Below are positions 1-6,919 of a DNA stretch of 52,854 nucleotides, piece after piece. A model generated the notes under the pieces. That model was not told the DNA's origin. It did not search any database and was given only the letters and a program-made list of their open reading frames with translations. How positions within the stretch are numbered: the stretch's first letter is position 1; each line of letters opens with the position of its first letter. The translations under genes were made by a program, and so were the position numbers. Source of the stretch: JBHELT01 sp046262935 (GTDB lineage: Bacteria > Actinomycetota > CADDZG01 > JAHWKV01); NCBI GenBank assembly GCA_046262935.1, contig JBHELT010000076.1:1-52854 (forward strand), given 5' to 3'.

Positions 1-40
1 GGCGGAGGGGCCGACTAACTGGCGCCGCCTGCTCACTCTC

Positions 41-68
41 ACTAACGACGCATCACTAACGACGCATC
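41..68. repeat. 14-bp perfect tandem duplication at the 3' end of the hydroxyacid oxidase gene
   Basis: The unit ACTAACGACGCATC occurs twice back to back (41-54 and 55-68). Because 14 is not a multiple of three, the second copy shifts the reading frame and creates the TAG at 42-44. With only one copy the frame would run on towards the window edge. It looks like a recent slippage event. Confidence 0.8.
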
Positions 69-1124
69 TATCGACTTTATGTCTGGACAACCGGAGAGTT
101 TCATAGCGGTGATCAGTTCACCGCGAAGGAGTTCGAGGACACCTGCGACACCTTGTGTTCCCCCTGTCGAAAGCCCCCATATGATCGGTCGTCCCACTTG
201 AACCGCGTCAGCACCTAGTGCGAGCGCTTTCAGAACATCAGTACCCCGCCTTATCCCGCCATCCACCAGCACCGCTATCGAGTCTTCGACTGAGTCTCGG
301 ACCGGCCCGAGCGCGTCGATGCTTGCAACGGTCCCATCTAGTTGACGACCACCGTGATTGGAAACCACAAGGCCCGACGCGCCATTTCGAACCGCCAGTG
401 ATGCATCATCGGGGCGAACAACGCCTTTGATGACGATCGGAAGAGAAGTGATCGAACGGACCCATTCGAGGTCGGCCCAAGTGAAAGATGCGTCATGGCG
501 TGCAGCAACAAGATTCGCAAGAGCGGACCCACTCGACGATTCCAAGTCGTCAACCGCCGCGGCGATGTTCTCCATGCGCATCCCTTCAGGAAGCGCGAAG
601 GAATTGCGTTCATCTATGACCCTTCGGCCGAGCACGGGGGCATCGACCGTTATGACGATGGCGAGATAACCAGATCTCTCCGCCCTTTCGATAAGGGCCT
701 TGGTCAGTCCGCGGTCGGAATGCACATACAACTGGAACCATTTTGGTCCGTCGGAAGCGCGCGCCACATCTTCCAAACTAGTCGTCGCGAGGGTTGACAC
801 ATTCATGATGGTCCCCGCCATCGCGGCACCTTGGGCAGTTGCGACCTCGCCATCTGGATGCGCCATCTTGTGATAGGCCGTCGGTGCAACCAGAACCGGC
901 ATCGAGACTTTGGTGCCGAGGATGGTCGCTGAAAGGTCGACGTTCGAAACGTCGATCAGGACTCGCGGCCAGAGCTCATAGTGTTCGAAAGCCTTGCGGT
1001 TGGCCTTCAGCGTGTTCTCATCGTCACTGCCCGAACGGTAATAGTCCCAAGCCATCTCGGGGATGACCTTGCTCGCGGCTTCCTCGTAATCATCGAGGAT
1101 TATGAACTTGCGCTCGGAACTCAA
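42..1124 (-). CDS. FMN-dependent alpha-hydroxyacid oxidase/dehydrogenase
   Basis: Oxidises an (S)-2-hydroxyacid such as L-lactate or glycolate to the 2-oxoacid with FMN; it is a cytosolic TIM barrel. The family signature SNHGGRQLDG, with the catalytic histidine and FMN-phosphate contacts, lies near residue 255. It is followed by VDGGIRRGTDVLKALALGA and VGRP, the second FMN-binding stretch. The length of 360 residues is normal. I chose the TTG at 1124 because its TTGA overlaps the stop of the upstream DUF72 gene; an ATG at 1196 would give an unusual 76-base overlap and a non-homologous N-terminus. The exact substrate cannot be read from the sequence. The last codons lie in a 14-bp tandem duplication that fixes the stop codon. 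Confidence 0.85.
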   Translation of the reverse strand: MSSERKFIILDDYEEAASKVIPEMAWDYYRSGSDDENTLKANRKAFEHYELWPRVLIDVSNVDLSATILGTKVSMPVLVAPTAYHKMAHPDGEVATAQGAAMAGTIMNVSTLATTSLEDVARASDGPKWFQLYVHSDRGLTKALIERAERSGYLAIVITVDAPVLGRRVIDERNSFALPEGMRMENIAAAVDDLESSSGSALANLVAARHDASFTWADLEWVRSITSLPIVIKGVVRPDDASLAVRNGASGLVVSNHGGRQLDGTVASIDALGPVRDSVEDSIAVLVDGGIRRGTDVLKALALGADAVQVGRPIIWGLSTGGTQGVAGVLELLRGELITAMKLSGCPDIKSIDASLVMRR

Positions 1125-1840
1125 GAGGTTGCAGCCTTCAATACTCTGGTCGCGTAAGCCGGGCCGATCCCGCCACCCTCGTGCTTGAAGTAGCAATACA
1201 CGTCATGGCCTCGGCTCAAGATATCGGACACTTTCTTGGTCCACAGATCGAGCGCCTCTTCTTCGTATTCGAGCCTTCTTAGGCGCAGGTAGACGTGGCG
1301 CGCCGTTATCGGGACCTCATCGACTGGCGTCTCCTCGGTGTCCGCACCGCAGCGCGCCACTGCGTGTTCTTTCAGAAGGATGTCAACATCGGGCTCGTTC
1401 CATGATGCATGCCGAAACTCCATCGCATAGCGGATCCCCGGCGGCAAGGCGCCCAGGAATTTGGCAAGGACCTCTTTCTCGAACGCAAGGTTCGGTGGAA
1501 GCTGGAAAAGCACAGTTCCCAATTTTTCGCCCAAGATCCTCGCCCTGCCGACGAACGTCTCTACATCGTCAGTCACTTCCTTCAATCTCTTGAAATGAGT
1601 TATGCGCTGCGAGGCCTTAAGGGTGAAGCGGAACTTGTCGGTCGATCCTGTCTTCCATTTCTCTAAAGTGGTATCAGCGGGCAGTCGCCGGAACGTGTAG
1701 TTGATCTCGACAGACGGCAGCAGAGCCGAATAATGGGCGAGAAGATCTTTATCTTTGGCGTCTTCGGGGTAGAAGGGGCCCTTCCACTCTTTGTAAGCGA
1801 ACCCCGATGTCCCCGCATACAACGTTCCTACCTCGGCCAT
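1121..1840 (-). CDS. DUF72 (YecE-like) family protein
   Basis: A 239-residue DUF72 protein, a TIM-barrel family of unknown biochemical role. Recognisable stretches are GTSGFAYKEWKGPFYP near the N-terminus, the SVEINYTFRRLP segment, a middle LFQLPPNLAF, and YCYFKHEGGG near the end (YCYFNN in many relatives). The ATG at 1840 is preferred because GGAAGG sits 6 bases upstream; an earlier start at 1900 would overlap the nth stop. The gene lies between endonuclease III and the hydroxyacid oxidase, all on the minus strand with short or overlapping junctions, so the three are probably co-transcribed. No specific function should be assigned. Confidence 0.85.
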   Translation of the reverse strand: MAEVGTLYAGTSGFAYKEWKGPFYPEDAKDKDLLAHYSALLPSVEINYTFRRLPADTTLEKWKTGSTDKFRFTLKASQRITHFKRLKEVTDDVETFVGRARILGEKLGTVLFQLPPNLAFEKEVLAKFLGALPPGIRYAMEFRHASWNEPDVDILLKEHAVARCGADTEETPVDEVPITARHVYLRLRRLEYEEEALDLWTKKVSDILSRGHDVYCYFKHEGGGIGPAYATRVLKAATS

Positions 1841-1871
1841 TTGCATCCTTCCGTTACAGTCAGGCTGACGA

Positions 1872-2540
1872 TCAGACCCTCGACGAAGGACAAAGATCAC
1901 TCAGCACGCAATCTTCGCACCGCGGGGTGGGGGCTTTGCAAACGGCCCTTCCGTGTTCGATCAAGAGGTAAGACAACCTGAACCAGTGCTTCTTCGGCAC
2001 AAGCGCCATGAGGTCTTGCTCGATCTTGTTGGGGTCCTCGTTGGTCGTGAACCCCAGCCTTTGCGAGAGACGTCGCACATGAGTGTCGACTGCGATCCCA
2101 ACCACCACACCGAAAGCATTGCCCAGAACGATGTTGGCCGTCTTGCGTGCAGCGCCCGGCAGAGTGGTCAGCTCTTCCATCGTCCGCGGAACCTGTCCAG
2201 CGAACTCATCGATCAGTTTGTGGGCCGTCGCCTGGATATTCTTCGTTTTCTGCCTGAAGAAACCCGTCGACTTGATGTCCTTTTGCAGTTCTTCGGGGTC
2301 AGCCTGGGCATAGTCCTTGATGGTCGGGTACTTCTTGAACAACTCGGCCGTCACCTTATTGACCATCACATCTGTGCACTGGGCCGAAAGGATCGTGGCG
2401 AACAGCATCTCGTGAGGAGGGCCGAACACCAAGGCGCATTTGGCGTCTGGGTACTCCTTGCCGAGGCGCCGAAGGATCGCTCCAAACCTCTCGTTGGCAG
2501 GAGATGACCTCAATGGCGATGGTTTGGACTTGGGTGACAT
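1872..2540 (-). CDS. nth: endonuclease III (DNA glycosylase/AP lyase)
   Basis: Removes oxidised pyrimidines in base-excision repair and cleaves the AP site. The helix-hairpin-helix reads LPGAARKTANIVLG, with the catalytic lysine in RKTAN and the catalytic aspartate in VDTHVRR. The C-terminal [4Fe-4S] cluster motif is complete as C-X6-C-X2-C-X5-C (CKAPTPRCEDCVLSDLC). The HhH turn has GAAR where GVGR is usual, a mild variation. The start was placed at the ATG at 2540 (MSPKSK), giving 222 residues; an earlier start at 2594 would run through the operator-like palindrome of the divergent tetR gene and is less likely. It heads the nth-DUF72-oxidase minus-strand series. Confidence 0.93.
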   Translation of the reverse strand: MSPKSKPSPLRSSPANERFGAILRRLGKEYPDAKCALVFGPPHEMLFATILSAQCTDVMVNKVTAELFKKYPTIKDYAQADPEELQKDIKSTGFFRQKTKNIQATAHKLIDEFAGQVPRTMEELTTLPGAARKTANIVLGNAFGVVVGIAVDTHVRRLSQRLGFTTNEDPNKIEQDLMALVPKKHWFRLSYLLIEHGRAVCKAPTPRCEDCVLSDLCPSSRV

Positions 2541-2564
2541 GCGATCAGGGTATCGTGCCGCTTC

Positions 2565-2584
2565 CCAAACAAACAGTTGTTTGG
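2565..2584. promoter_or_regulatory. palindromic operator candidate in the nth/tetR intergenic region
   Basis: CCAAACAA-ACAG-TTGTTTGG is a perfect 8-bp inverted repeat with a 4-base spacer. It lies immediately upstream of the tetR start and overlaps the region where a -35/-10 spacer would be. TetR proteins bind palindromes of this size, so autoregulation of the tetR-paa operon is the simplest reading. Confidence 0.6.
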
Positions 2585-2598
2585 TAGAGTTCATGACA
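2585..2598 (+). promoter_or_regulatory. putative -10 element for a leaderless tetR-paa transcript
   Basis: TAGAGT lies 7 bases before the ATG at 2598, the spacing expected if transcription starts on the start codon. It directly abuts the palindrome at 2565-2584, so a bound repressor would block this promoter. Confidence 0.4.
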
Positions 2599-3194
2599 TG
2601 GCATTAGCCCAACCCATACCCAGGCGTGAGCAGATCCTCAAGCTCGCTGCGCACCTTTTCAGCGAGAAGGGGTACAACGGAACTTCGATGCAGGATCTGG
2701 CTGATGGCCTGGGCATCTTGCGCGGCTCCATCTACGCGCATATCGATTCCAAGGAAGACCTGCTGTTCGAGATCGTCGACCGGGGGGCAGACCGCTTCAT
2801 CACGCGCATCACCGAAGTCGCCTCCTCCCAAGGGGACCCAGCCGAGAAACTCCGGGCGGCATTGTTGGCCCACATAACGACTGTCGCCGAGCATCTTGAC
2901 GCCTCAACCGTGTTCTTGAACGACTGGCGTCTGCTATCGCCGGACAAGAAACGAAAGATCAATAACAAGCGCAGACGCTATGAAAACGTCGTCGAGAGTT
3001 TGATCTGCGAGGGAATCGCATCGGGGGCCTTCGCTCCCGATCTCGACGCTAGGTTCGCAACGCTTACTTTCCTTTCAACCGTCAACTGGCTTTATCAGTG
3101 GTACGACCCAGATGGTCAACTCACGGCACAGCAAGTTGCCAACAGGTTTGCTGAGATACTCATCCAAGGATTCACGAACAGGAGAAGCCTATGA
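2598..3194 (+). CDS. TetR/AcrR family regulator, probably of the phenylacetate operon
   Basis: A 198-residue repressor with an N-terminal helix-turn-helix (residues about 8-55: QILKLAAHLFSEKGYNGTS, then MQDLADGLGILRGSIYAHI) and a helical ligand-binding C-terminal domain. Its stop overlaps the paaA start by ATGA, so it is translated with the phenylacetyl-CoA epoxygenase genes. By analogy with PaaR-type regulators the inducer is likely phenylacetyl-CoA, which is inference. The ATG at 2598 is chosen over an upstream TTG at 2577 that would lie inside the operator palindrome. Confidence 0.85.
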   Translation: MALAQPIPRREQILKLAAHLFSEKGYNGTSMQDLADGLGILRGSIYAHIDSKEDLLFEIVDRGADRFITRITEVASSQGDPAEKLRAALLAHITTVAEHLDASTVFLNDWRLLSPDKKRKINNKRRRYENVVESLICEGIASGAFAPDLDARFATLTFLSTVNWLYQWYDPDGQLTAQQVANRFAEILIQGFTNRRSL

Positions 3195-4108
3195 ATTACG
3201 AACAAAGAGTGACCGACTTCAAGGCTCGCATCGACGCCGGCGACAAGATCGAGACCAACGATTGGATGCCCGATGAATACCGTCTCGCCGTTCTGAAGTT
3301 CATAGAGATGCATGCCAATTCGGAGGTTATGGGCGCCCTTCCTGAGCGCGAATGGATACCAAGGGCGCCGAGCCTTCGCCGCAAGATGTCGCTCACCGCG
3401 AAGGTTCAGGATGAGGTTGGCCACGCGCAACTTCTGTACCGGGTAGCTGAGGATCTCGGCAAGAGCCGTGACGCCATGTTCGAGGATCTGATCCATGGGC
3501 GCACGAAGTTCCACAACGTATTTCACTACCCAACACAGCATTGGGGTGATGTCGCCATCATCGGCTGGCTCATCGACGGTGCAGCCCTGGTGACTCAGCG
3601 GGCCCTGCTCGATTGCAGTTATGCGCCGTATGTCCGCGTGATGAAGCGGATCTGTTCCGAAGAGCAACTGCATCTTCGCCACGGCGAGGACATCACATTG
3701 GAACTCGCGAATGGTACCGAGCGCCAGCGTTGGATGTTCCAAGACGGATTGAACCGGTGGTGGGAGGCCATCATGCACTTCTTCGGTCCCCCGTCGAACC
3801 CGGCCAAAGACGTGCTGCTCAAATGGAACATCAAGTCCAAGACGAATGAAGCCTTGCGCACAGAGTTCCTCGATCACTACGTTCCACGCATCTTCGACCT
3901 GGGATTCGAACTGCCCGACAAAGGCCTTCATTTCGATGAGTCAACGGGCCATTGGGTGCCTGGTGAGATCGATTGGACCATCTTCTGGCAGATCGTGAAA
4001 GGCAATGGCCCTTCGACCGAAGAACGGCTATCGATGCGCCGCAGGGTTTGGGACCATCACCGTTGGGTCCGCGAAGCGATGACCGAATCAGCGTGGGATG
4101 CCGCCTGA
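3191..4108 (+). CDS. paaA: 1,2-phenylacetyl-CoA epoxidase subunit PaaA (catalytic, di-iron)
   Basis: Catalytic subunit of the multicomponent oxygenase that epoxidises the ring of phenylacetyl-CoA. At 305 residues it matches the family length. The ferritin-like di-iron ligands are visible as an early Glu in EVMGALPEREW, the E..H pair in KVQDEVGHAQLLY (near residue 75) and the later E..H pair in CSEEQLHLRHGE (near residue 155). Substrate-pocket and subunit-contact segments such as WGDVAIIGWLIDGAAL and FFGPPSNPAKD are also typical. It overlaps tetR upstream (ATGA) and paaB downstream (TGATG), which indicates a single operon. Confidence 0.96.
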   Translation: MNYEQRVTDFKARIDAGDKIETNDWMPDEYRLAVLKFIEMHANSEVMGALPEREWIPRAPSLRRKMSLTAKVQDEVGHAQLLYRVAEDLGKSRDAMFEDLIHGRTKFHNVFHYPTQHWGDVAIIGWLIDGAALVTQRALLDCSYAPYVRVMKRICSEEQLHLRHGEDITLELANGTERQRWMFQDGLNRWWEAIMHFFGPPSNPAKDVLLKWNIKSKTNEALRTEFLDHYVPRIFDLGFELPDKGLHFDESTGHWVPGEIDWTIFWQIVKGNGPSTEERLSMRRRVWDHHRWVREAMTESAWDAA

Positions 4109-4449
4109 TGGATGTTTGGGAAGTGTTTCAACAGAAGAGCCATCAAGACCCGTTCGTGCATGTGGGCAGCGTTCTCGCTCCGGATGATCAGATGGCCCTT
4201 TCGTACGCGAAGGAATGCTTCTTTAGACGCAAAGAAGGCAAGGGCCTATGGGTCGCCAAGAGGCATGACATCCACGTGCTGCTGGACACGAAGATGCTGG
4301 AGCAGGTTACCGACAAGTCCTACAGATACCCAGAGGCATATCGCGGTGTCGTCGAGAAGCGCGAGATCGCCAGAGCCCGCGCAGGAGCTTCAGCAACGCG
4401 CGCTCCATCGGGCAAGGACACCGCGCTGGCGGGGGATGAATTCGAATGA
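4108..4449 (+). CDS. paaB: 1,2-phenylacetyl-CoA epoxidase subunit PaaB
   Basis: Small non-catalytic subunit that bridges PaaA-PaaC dimers in the epoxidase. The 113-residue product begins MDVWEVFQQKSHQDPFVHVG, the usual PaaB opening, followed by GSVLAPDDQMAL and the FFRRKEGKGLWV segment. The start is the ATG at 4108 overlapping the paaA stop by one base (TGATG); the open frame extends further upstream but only inside paaA. The end overlaps paaC by ATGA. The C-terminal tail from about residue 85 is low-complexity and charged, as in many relatives. Confidence 0.95.
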   Translation: MDVWEVFQQKSHQDPFVHVGSVLAPDDQMALSYAKECFFRRKEGKGLWVAKRHDIHVLLDTKMLEQVTDKSYRYPEAYRGVVEKREIARARAGASATRAPSGKDTALAGDEFE

Positions 4450-5318
4450 CCCAACCACTTGGATCGGTTCTGCTTGCTCTCGCCGATGACGAGTTGATCA
4501 TCGGCCACAGACACTCTGAATGGACCGGGTGGGCCCCACACATCGAAGAAGACATCGCGTTCAGTTCGATCGCTCAAGACGAGATCGGTCACGCCAACCT
4601 GTTCTACAGCTTGCTCGCTGACGTCGAAGGCACCACTGCGGATCAACTCGCATTCGCCCGCCAACCGGCCGATTACACCAACGCCATCATCTGCGAGCGG
4701 TCGAACGGAGACTGGGCCTTCACCATCGCCCGTCATTTCCTCTACGAGATCGCCGAGCGGATCCGGCTTGAGGCCTTGTCTAAATCGAGTCATGACCCGC
4801 TGGCGCAAGTATGCGAGAAGCTGCTGCGCGAAGAGCGCTACCACGAACTGCATGCCACGGCTTGGTTCAAGAGGCTCGCAACTGGACCAGTGGAAGGCAG
4901 ACACCAGATGGCTATGGCTCTGTCAGAAACGCTCGCAGATGCGGCGGGCCTTTTCGAACCGTTCAGCGCAGAGTCCGACGCGCTAAGCCAAGGGATACTT
5001 CCCGTTGCATCTTTCGAACTGATGGCCACTTGGCTGGAAGAAGCCATGTCGCTTATCGAGTCCGAAGGGCTGCCGGTAACGATCAAAGAAGCGAGCGACA
5101 ACACCAACTTTCTACCAACTTCATCGGGCGAATTGACGACGACACCGGACAACTCCGAGATCGACCAGCCCAAACTGGTTCGCGACGGTGGACGCTGGTT
5201 ACTTACCGGAAACCTCACAGGCATGGGAGGACGCAAGGGACATCATTCGCCGGAGTTCATGTCGCTCTGGGACGATCTAACCAAGACCTACCGCGAGGAG
5301 CCGAGCGCGACATGGTGA
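4446..5318 (+). CDS. paaC: 1,2-phenylacetyl-CoA epoxidase subunit PaaC
   Basis: Structural partner of PaaA in the phenylacetyl-CoA epoxidase. It is ferritin-like but usually lacks the di-iron centre. Features are LALADDELIIGHRHSEWTG at the N-terminus, IAQDEIGHANLFYSLL near residue 42 and LREERYHELHATAWFKRL near residue 130. At 290 residues it is longer than the roughly 250 typical of PaaC: residues about 215-260 form an extra acidic, Asn/Ser/Thr-rich insertion before the final GMGGRKGHHSPEFMSLW motif. The ATGA overlap with paaB and the 7-base overlap with paaD support co-translation. Confidence 0.94.
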   Translation: MTQPLGSVLLALADDELIIGHRHSEWTGWAPHIEEDIAFSSIAQDEIGHANLFYSLLADVEGTTADQLAFARQPADYTNAIICERSNGDWAFTIARHFLYEIAERIRLEALSKSSHDPLAQVCEKLLREERYHELHATAWFKRLATGPVEGRHQMAMALSETLADAAGLFEPFSAESDALSQGILPVASFELMATWLEEAMSLIESEGLPVTIKEASDNTNFLPTSSGELTTTPDNSEIDQPKLVRDGGRWLLTGNLTGMGGRKGHHSPEFMSLWDDLTKTYREEPSATW

Positions 5319-5797
5319 AGACCGCCGACGATGTGTATGCCGCTCTTGCCGAAGTGAGTGATCCCGAGATACCAGCCGTGTCGGTGATCGACCTTGGGAT
5401 GATCGAAGCGGTTGAGGTAAGCGGGGCCAAAGCCAAAGTTACCCTCCTGCCAACGTTCGTCGGATGCCCTGCTCTTGATGTGATCCGTGAAGACATCGGC
5501 AAGGCACTGACCAACGCCGGATTCGAACCGAAGATCGAAGTCACGTACCAGCCGGCGTGGACCAGTGAACGCATCACTGCCACCGGCAGGAAGAAGCTCG
5601 CCGACTACGGCCTTGCCCCTCCAACGGGAGTGCGGGCTGTGGGTAAAGTGAAACTCGATCTACTCAAGCCGGCTCGGTGTCCATACTGTGGATCGGCGGA
5701 CACAGTTATGGAAAGTGCCTTCGGCCCAACGGCCTGCAGGGCCACTTGCTATTGCCGAGCATGCAGGAACCCTTTCGAACAATTCAAGAACGTCTGA
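5312..5797 (+). CDS. paaD: phenylacetyl-CoA epoxidase maturation/assembly protein PaaD
   Basis: PaaD is thought to mature the epoxidase iron centres. The N-terminal MIP18/DUF59 domain (residues about 1-100) contains VSDPEIPAVSVIDLGMI and the FVGCPALD stretch with the conserved cysteine. The C-terminal zinc-ribbon-like tail has CPYCGS, FGPTAC and CYCRAC. The start is the ATG at 5312, overlapping the paaC stop; longer in-frame extensions lie wholly inside paaC. The product is 161 residues, the expected size. The reductase gene paaE, which often follows paaD, is absent here: the next gene is hppD, 20 bases downstream. Confidence 0.94.
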   Translation: MVKTADDVYAALAEVSDPEIPAVSVIDLGMIEAVEVSGAKAKVTLLPTFVGCPALDVIREDIGKALTNAGFEPKIEVTYQPAWTSERITATGRKKLADYGLAPPTGVRAVGKVKLDLLKPARCPYCGSADTVMESAFGPTACRATCYCRACRNPFEQFKNV

Positions 5798-5816
5798 CAA
5801 AGAAAGGCAGGCAAAC

Positions 5817-6905
5817 GTGACCGAAGACCTTATGCCGCTACTAGGGATAGACCACCTGGAGTTCTGGGTGGGCAACGCTAGGCAGGCCGCGTACTTCTAT
5901 TCGAAAGCTTTGGGTTTCACCCCTGTCGCGTACGCCGGGCTCGAGACGGGGACCCGCGACAAGGCCTCTTATGTTCTTCAACAAGGAGACATCCGATTCG
6001 TCGTGAGCGGTTCGCTATCGCCTGATCACGAGATAGCCGAGCATGTTCGACTTCATGGAGACGGAGTGAAGGTCGTTTCCATCTCGGTCCCCGACGCCGA
6101 ACACGCGTGGAAACACGCCACGGCCCAGGGGGCCAGGTCATTCCAAGAGCCAACCGAGACCTCCGACGAGAACGGCATACTTCGGACCTCGGCCATCCAT
6201 ACATACGGCGAAACGATCCACCTGTTCGTAGATCGCAGCGCTTACAACGGTGCATTCGCGCCCGGATATAAGGATCTCGGCAACGTTCCCGATGACGTTG
6301 GACTGCGGAGCCTCGACCACGTCGTTGGCAACGTCGAGTTGGGCAAGATGCAAGAGTGGGTCAAGTTCTACGAAGACGTCTTTGGCATGACCGAGATGAT
6401 CCATTTCACCGACAAGGCCATCTCGACTGAATACTCGGCCCTTATGTCGAAGGTGTGCGTCGACGGGAGCGGGCGCATCAAGTTCCCGATCAACGAACCA
6501 GCCGAAGGCAAGCGCAAATCTCAGATCGAGGAGTATCTCGACTATTACAAGACGCCAGGTGTCCAGCACATCGCACTTGCCAGCGATGACATAGTGAAAA
6601 CCGTCGATGCCCTGCATGCCAGGGGGGTCGATTTCCTTACGATCCCAGGCAACTACTACGAAGACGCTATGTCGCGCGTCGGTACGATCGAAGAGGACTA
6701 CAAGGACCTAGAGAGACTGGGCATACTGGTCGACCGCGACGACGAGGGTTACCTTTTGCAGATCTTCACTGCCAACGCGCAAGATCGGCCTACGGTGTTC
6801 TTCGAGGTGATCGAACGCCATGGTTCACGCGGTTTCGGCGAGGGTAACTTCAAGGCTCTGTTCGAGGCGATCGAGCGCGAACAAGACGCGCGAGGAAATC
6901 TATAA
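5817..6905 (+). CDS. hppD: 4-hydroxyphenylpyruvate dioxygenase
   Basis: Converts 4-hydroxyphenylpyruvate to homogentisate in tyrosine catabolism, using Fe(II) and O2. The 362-residue product has two vicinal-oxygen-chelate modules. The iron ligands can be placed in SLDHVVGNVE (His, near residue 165), GVQHIALASDDI (His, near 245) and VFFEVIERHG (Glu, near 325). The end motif RGFGEGNFKALFEAIEREQ is typical. The start is a GTG at 5817 with an AAAGGCAGG ribosome site upstream, 20 bases after paaD. Its place behind paaABCD suggests coordinated breakdown of phenylacetate and tyrosine, though the two pathways share no intermediate. Confidence 0.95.
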   Translation: MTEDLMPLLGIDHLEFWVGNARQAAYFYSKALGFTPVAYAGLETGTRDKASYVLQQGDIRFVVSGSLSPDHEIAEHVRLHGDGVKVVSISVPDAEHAWKHATAQGARSFQEPTETSDENGILRTSAIHTYGETIHLFVDRSAYNGAFAPGYKDLGNVPDDVGLRSLDHVVGNVELGKMQEWVKFYEDVFGMTEMIHFTDKAISTEYSALMSKVCVDGSGRIKFPINEPAEGKRKSQIEEYLDYYKTPGVQHIALASDDIVKTVDALHARGVDFLTIPGNYYEDAMSRVGTIEEDYKDLERLGILVDRDDEGYLLQIFTANAQDRPTVFFEVIERHGSRGFGEGNFKALFEAIEREQDARGNL

Positions 6906-6919
6906 GGCATCGGCGTTAC

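Noticed and set aside
1953..2507. 184-codon plus-strand frame opposite nth
   Set aside because: Antisense to a clearly functional endonuclease III with all catalytic and cluster residues; no ribosome site or homology.
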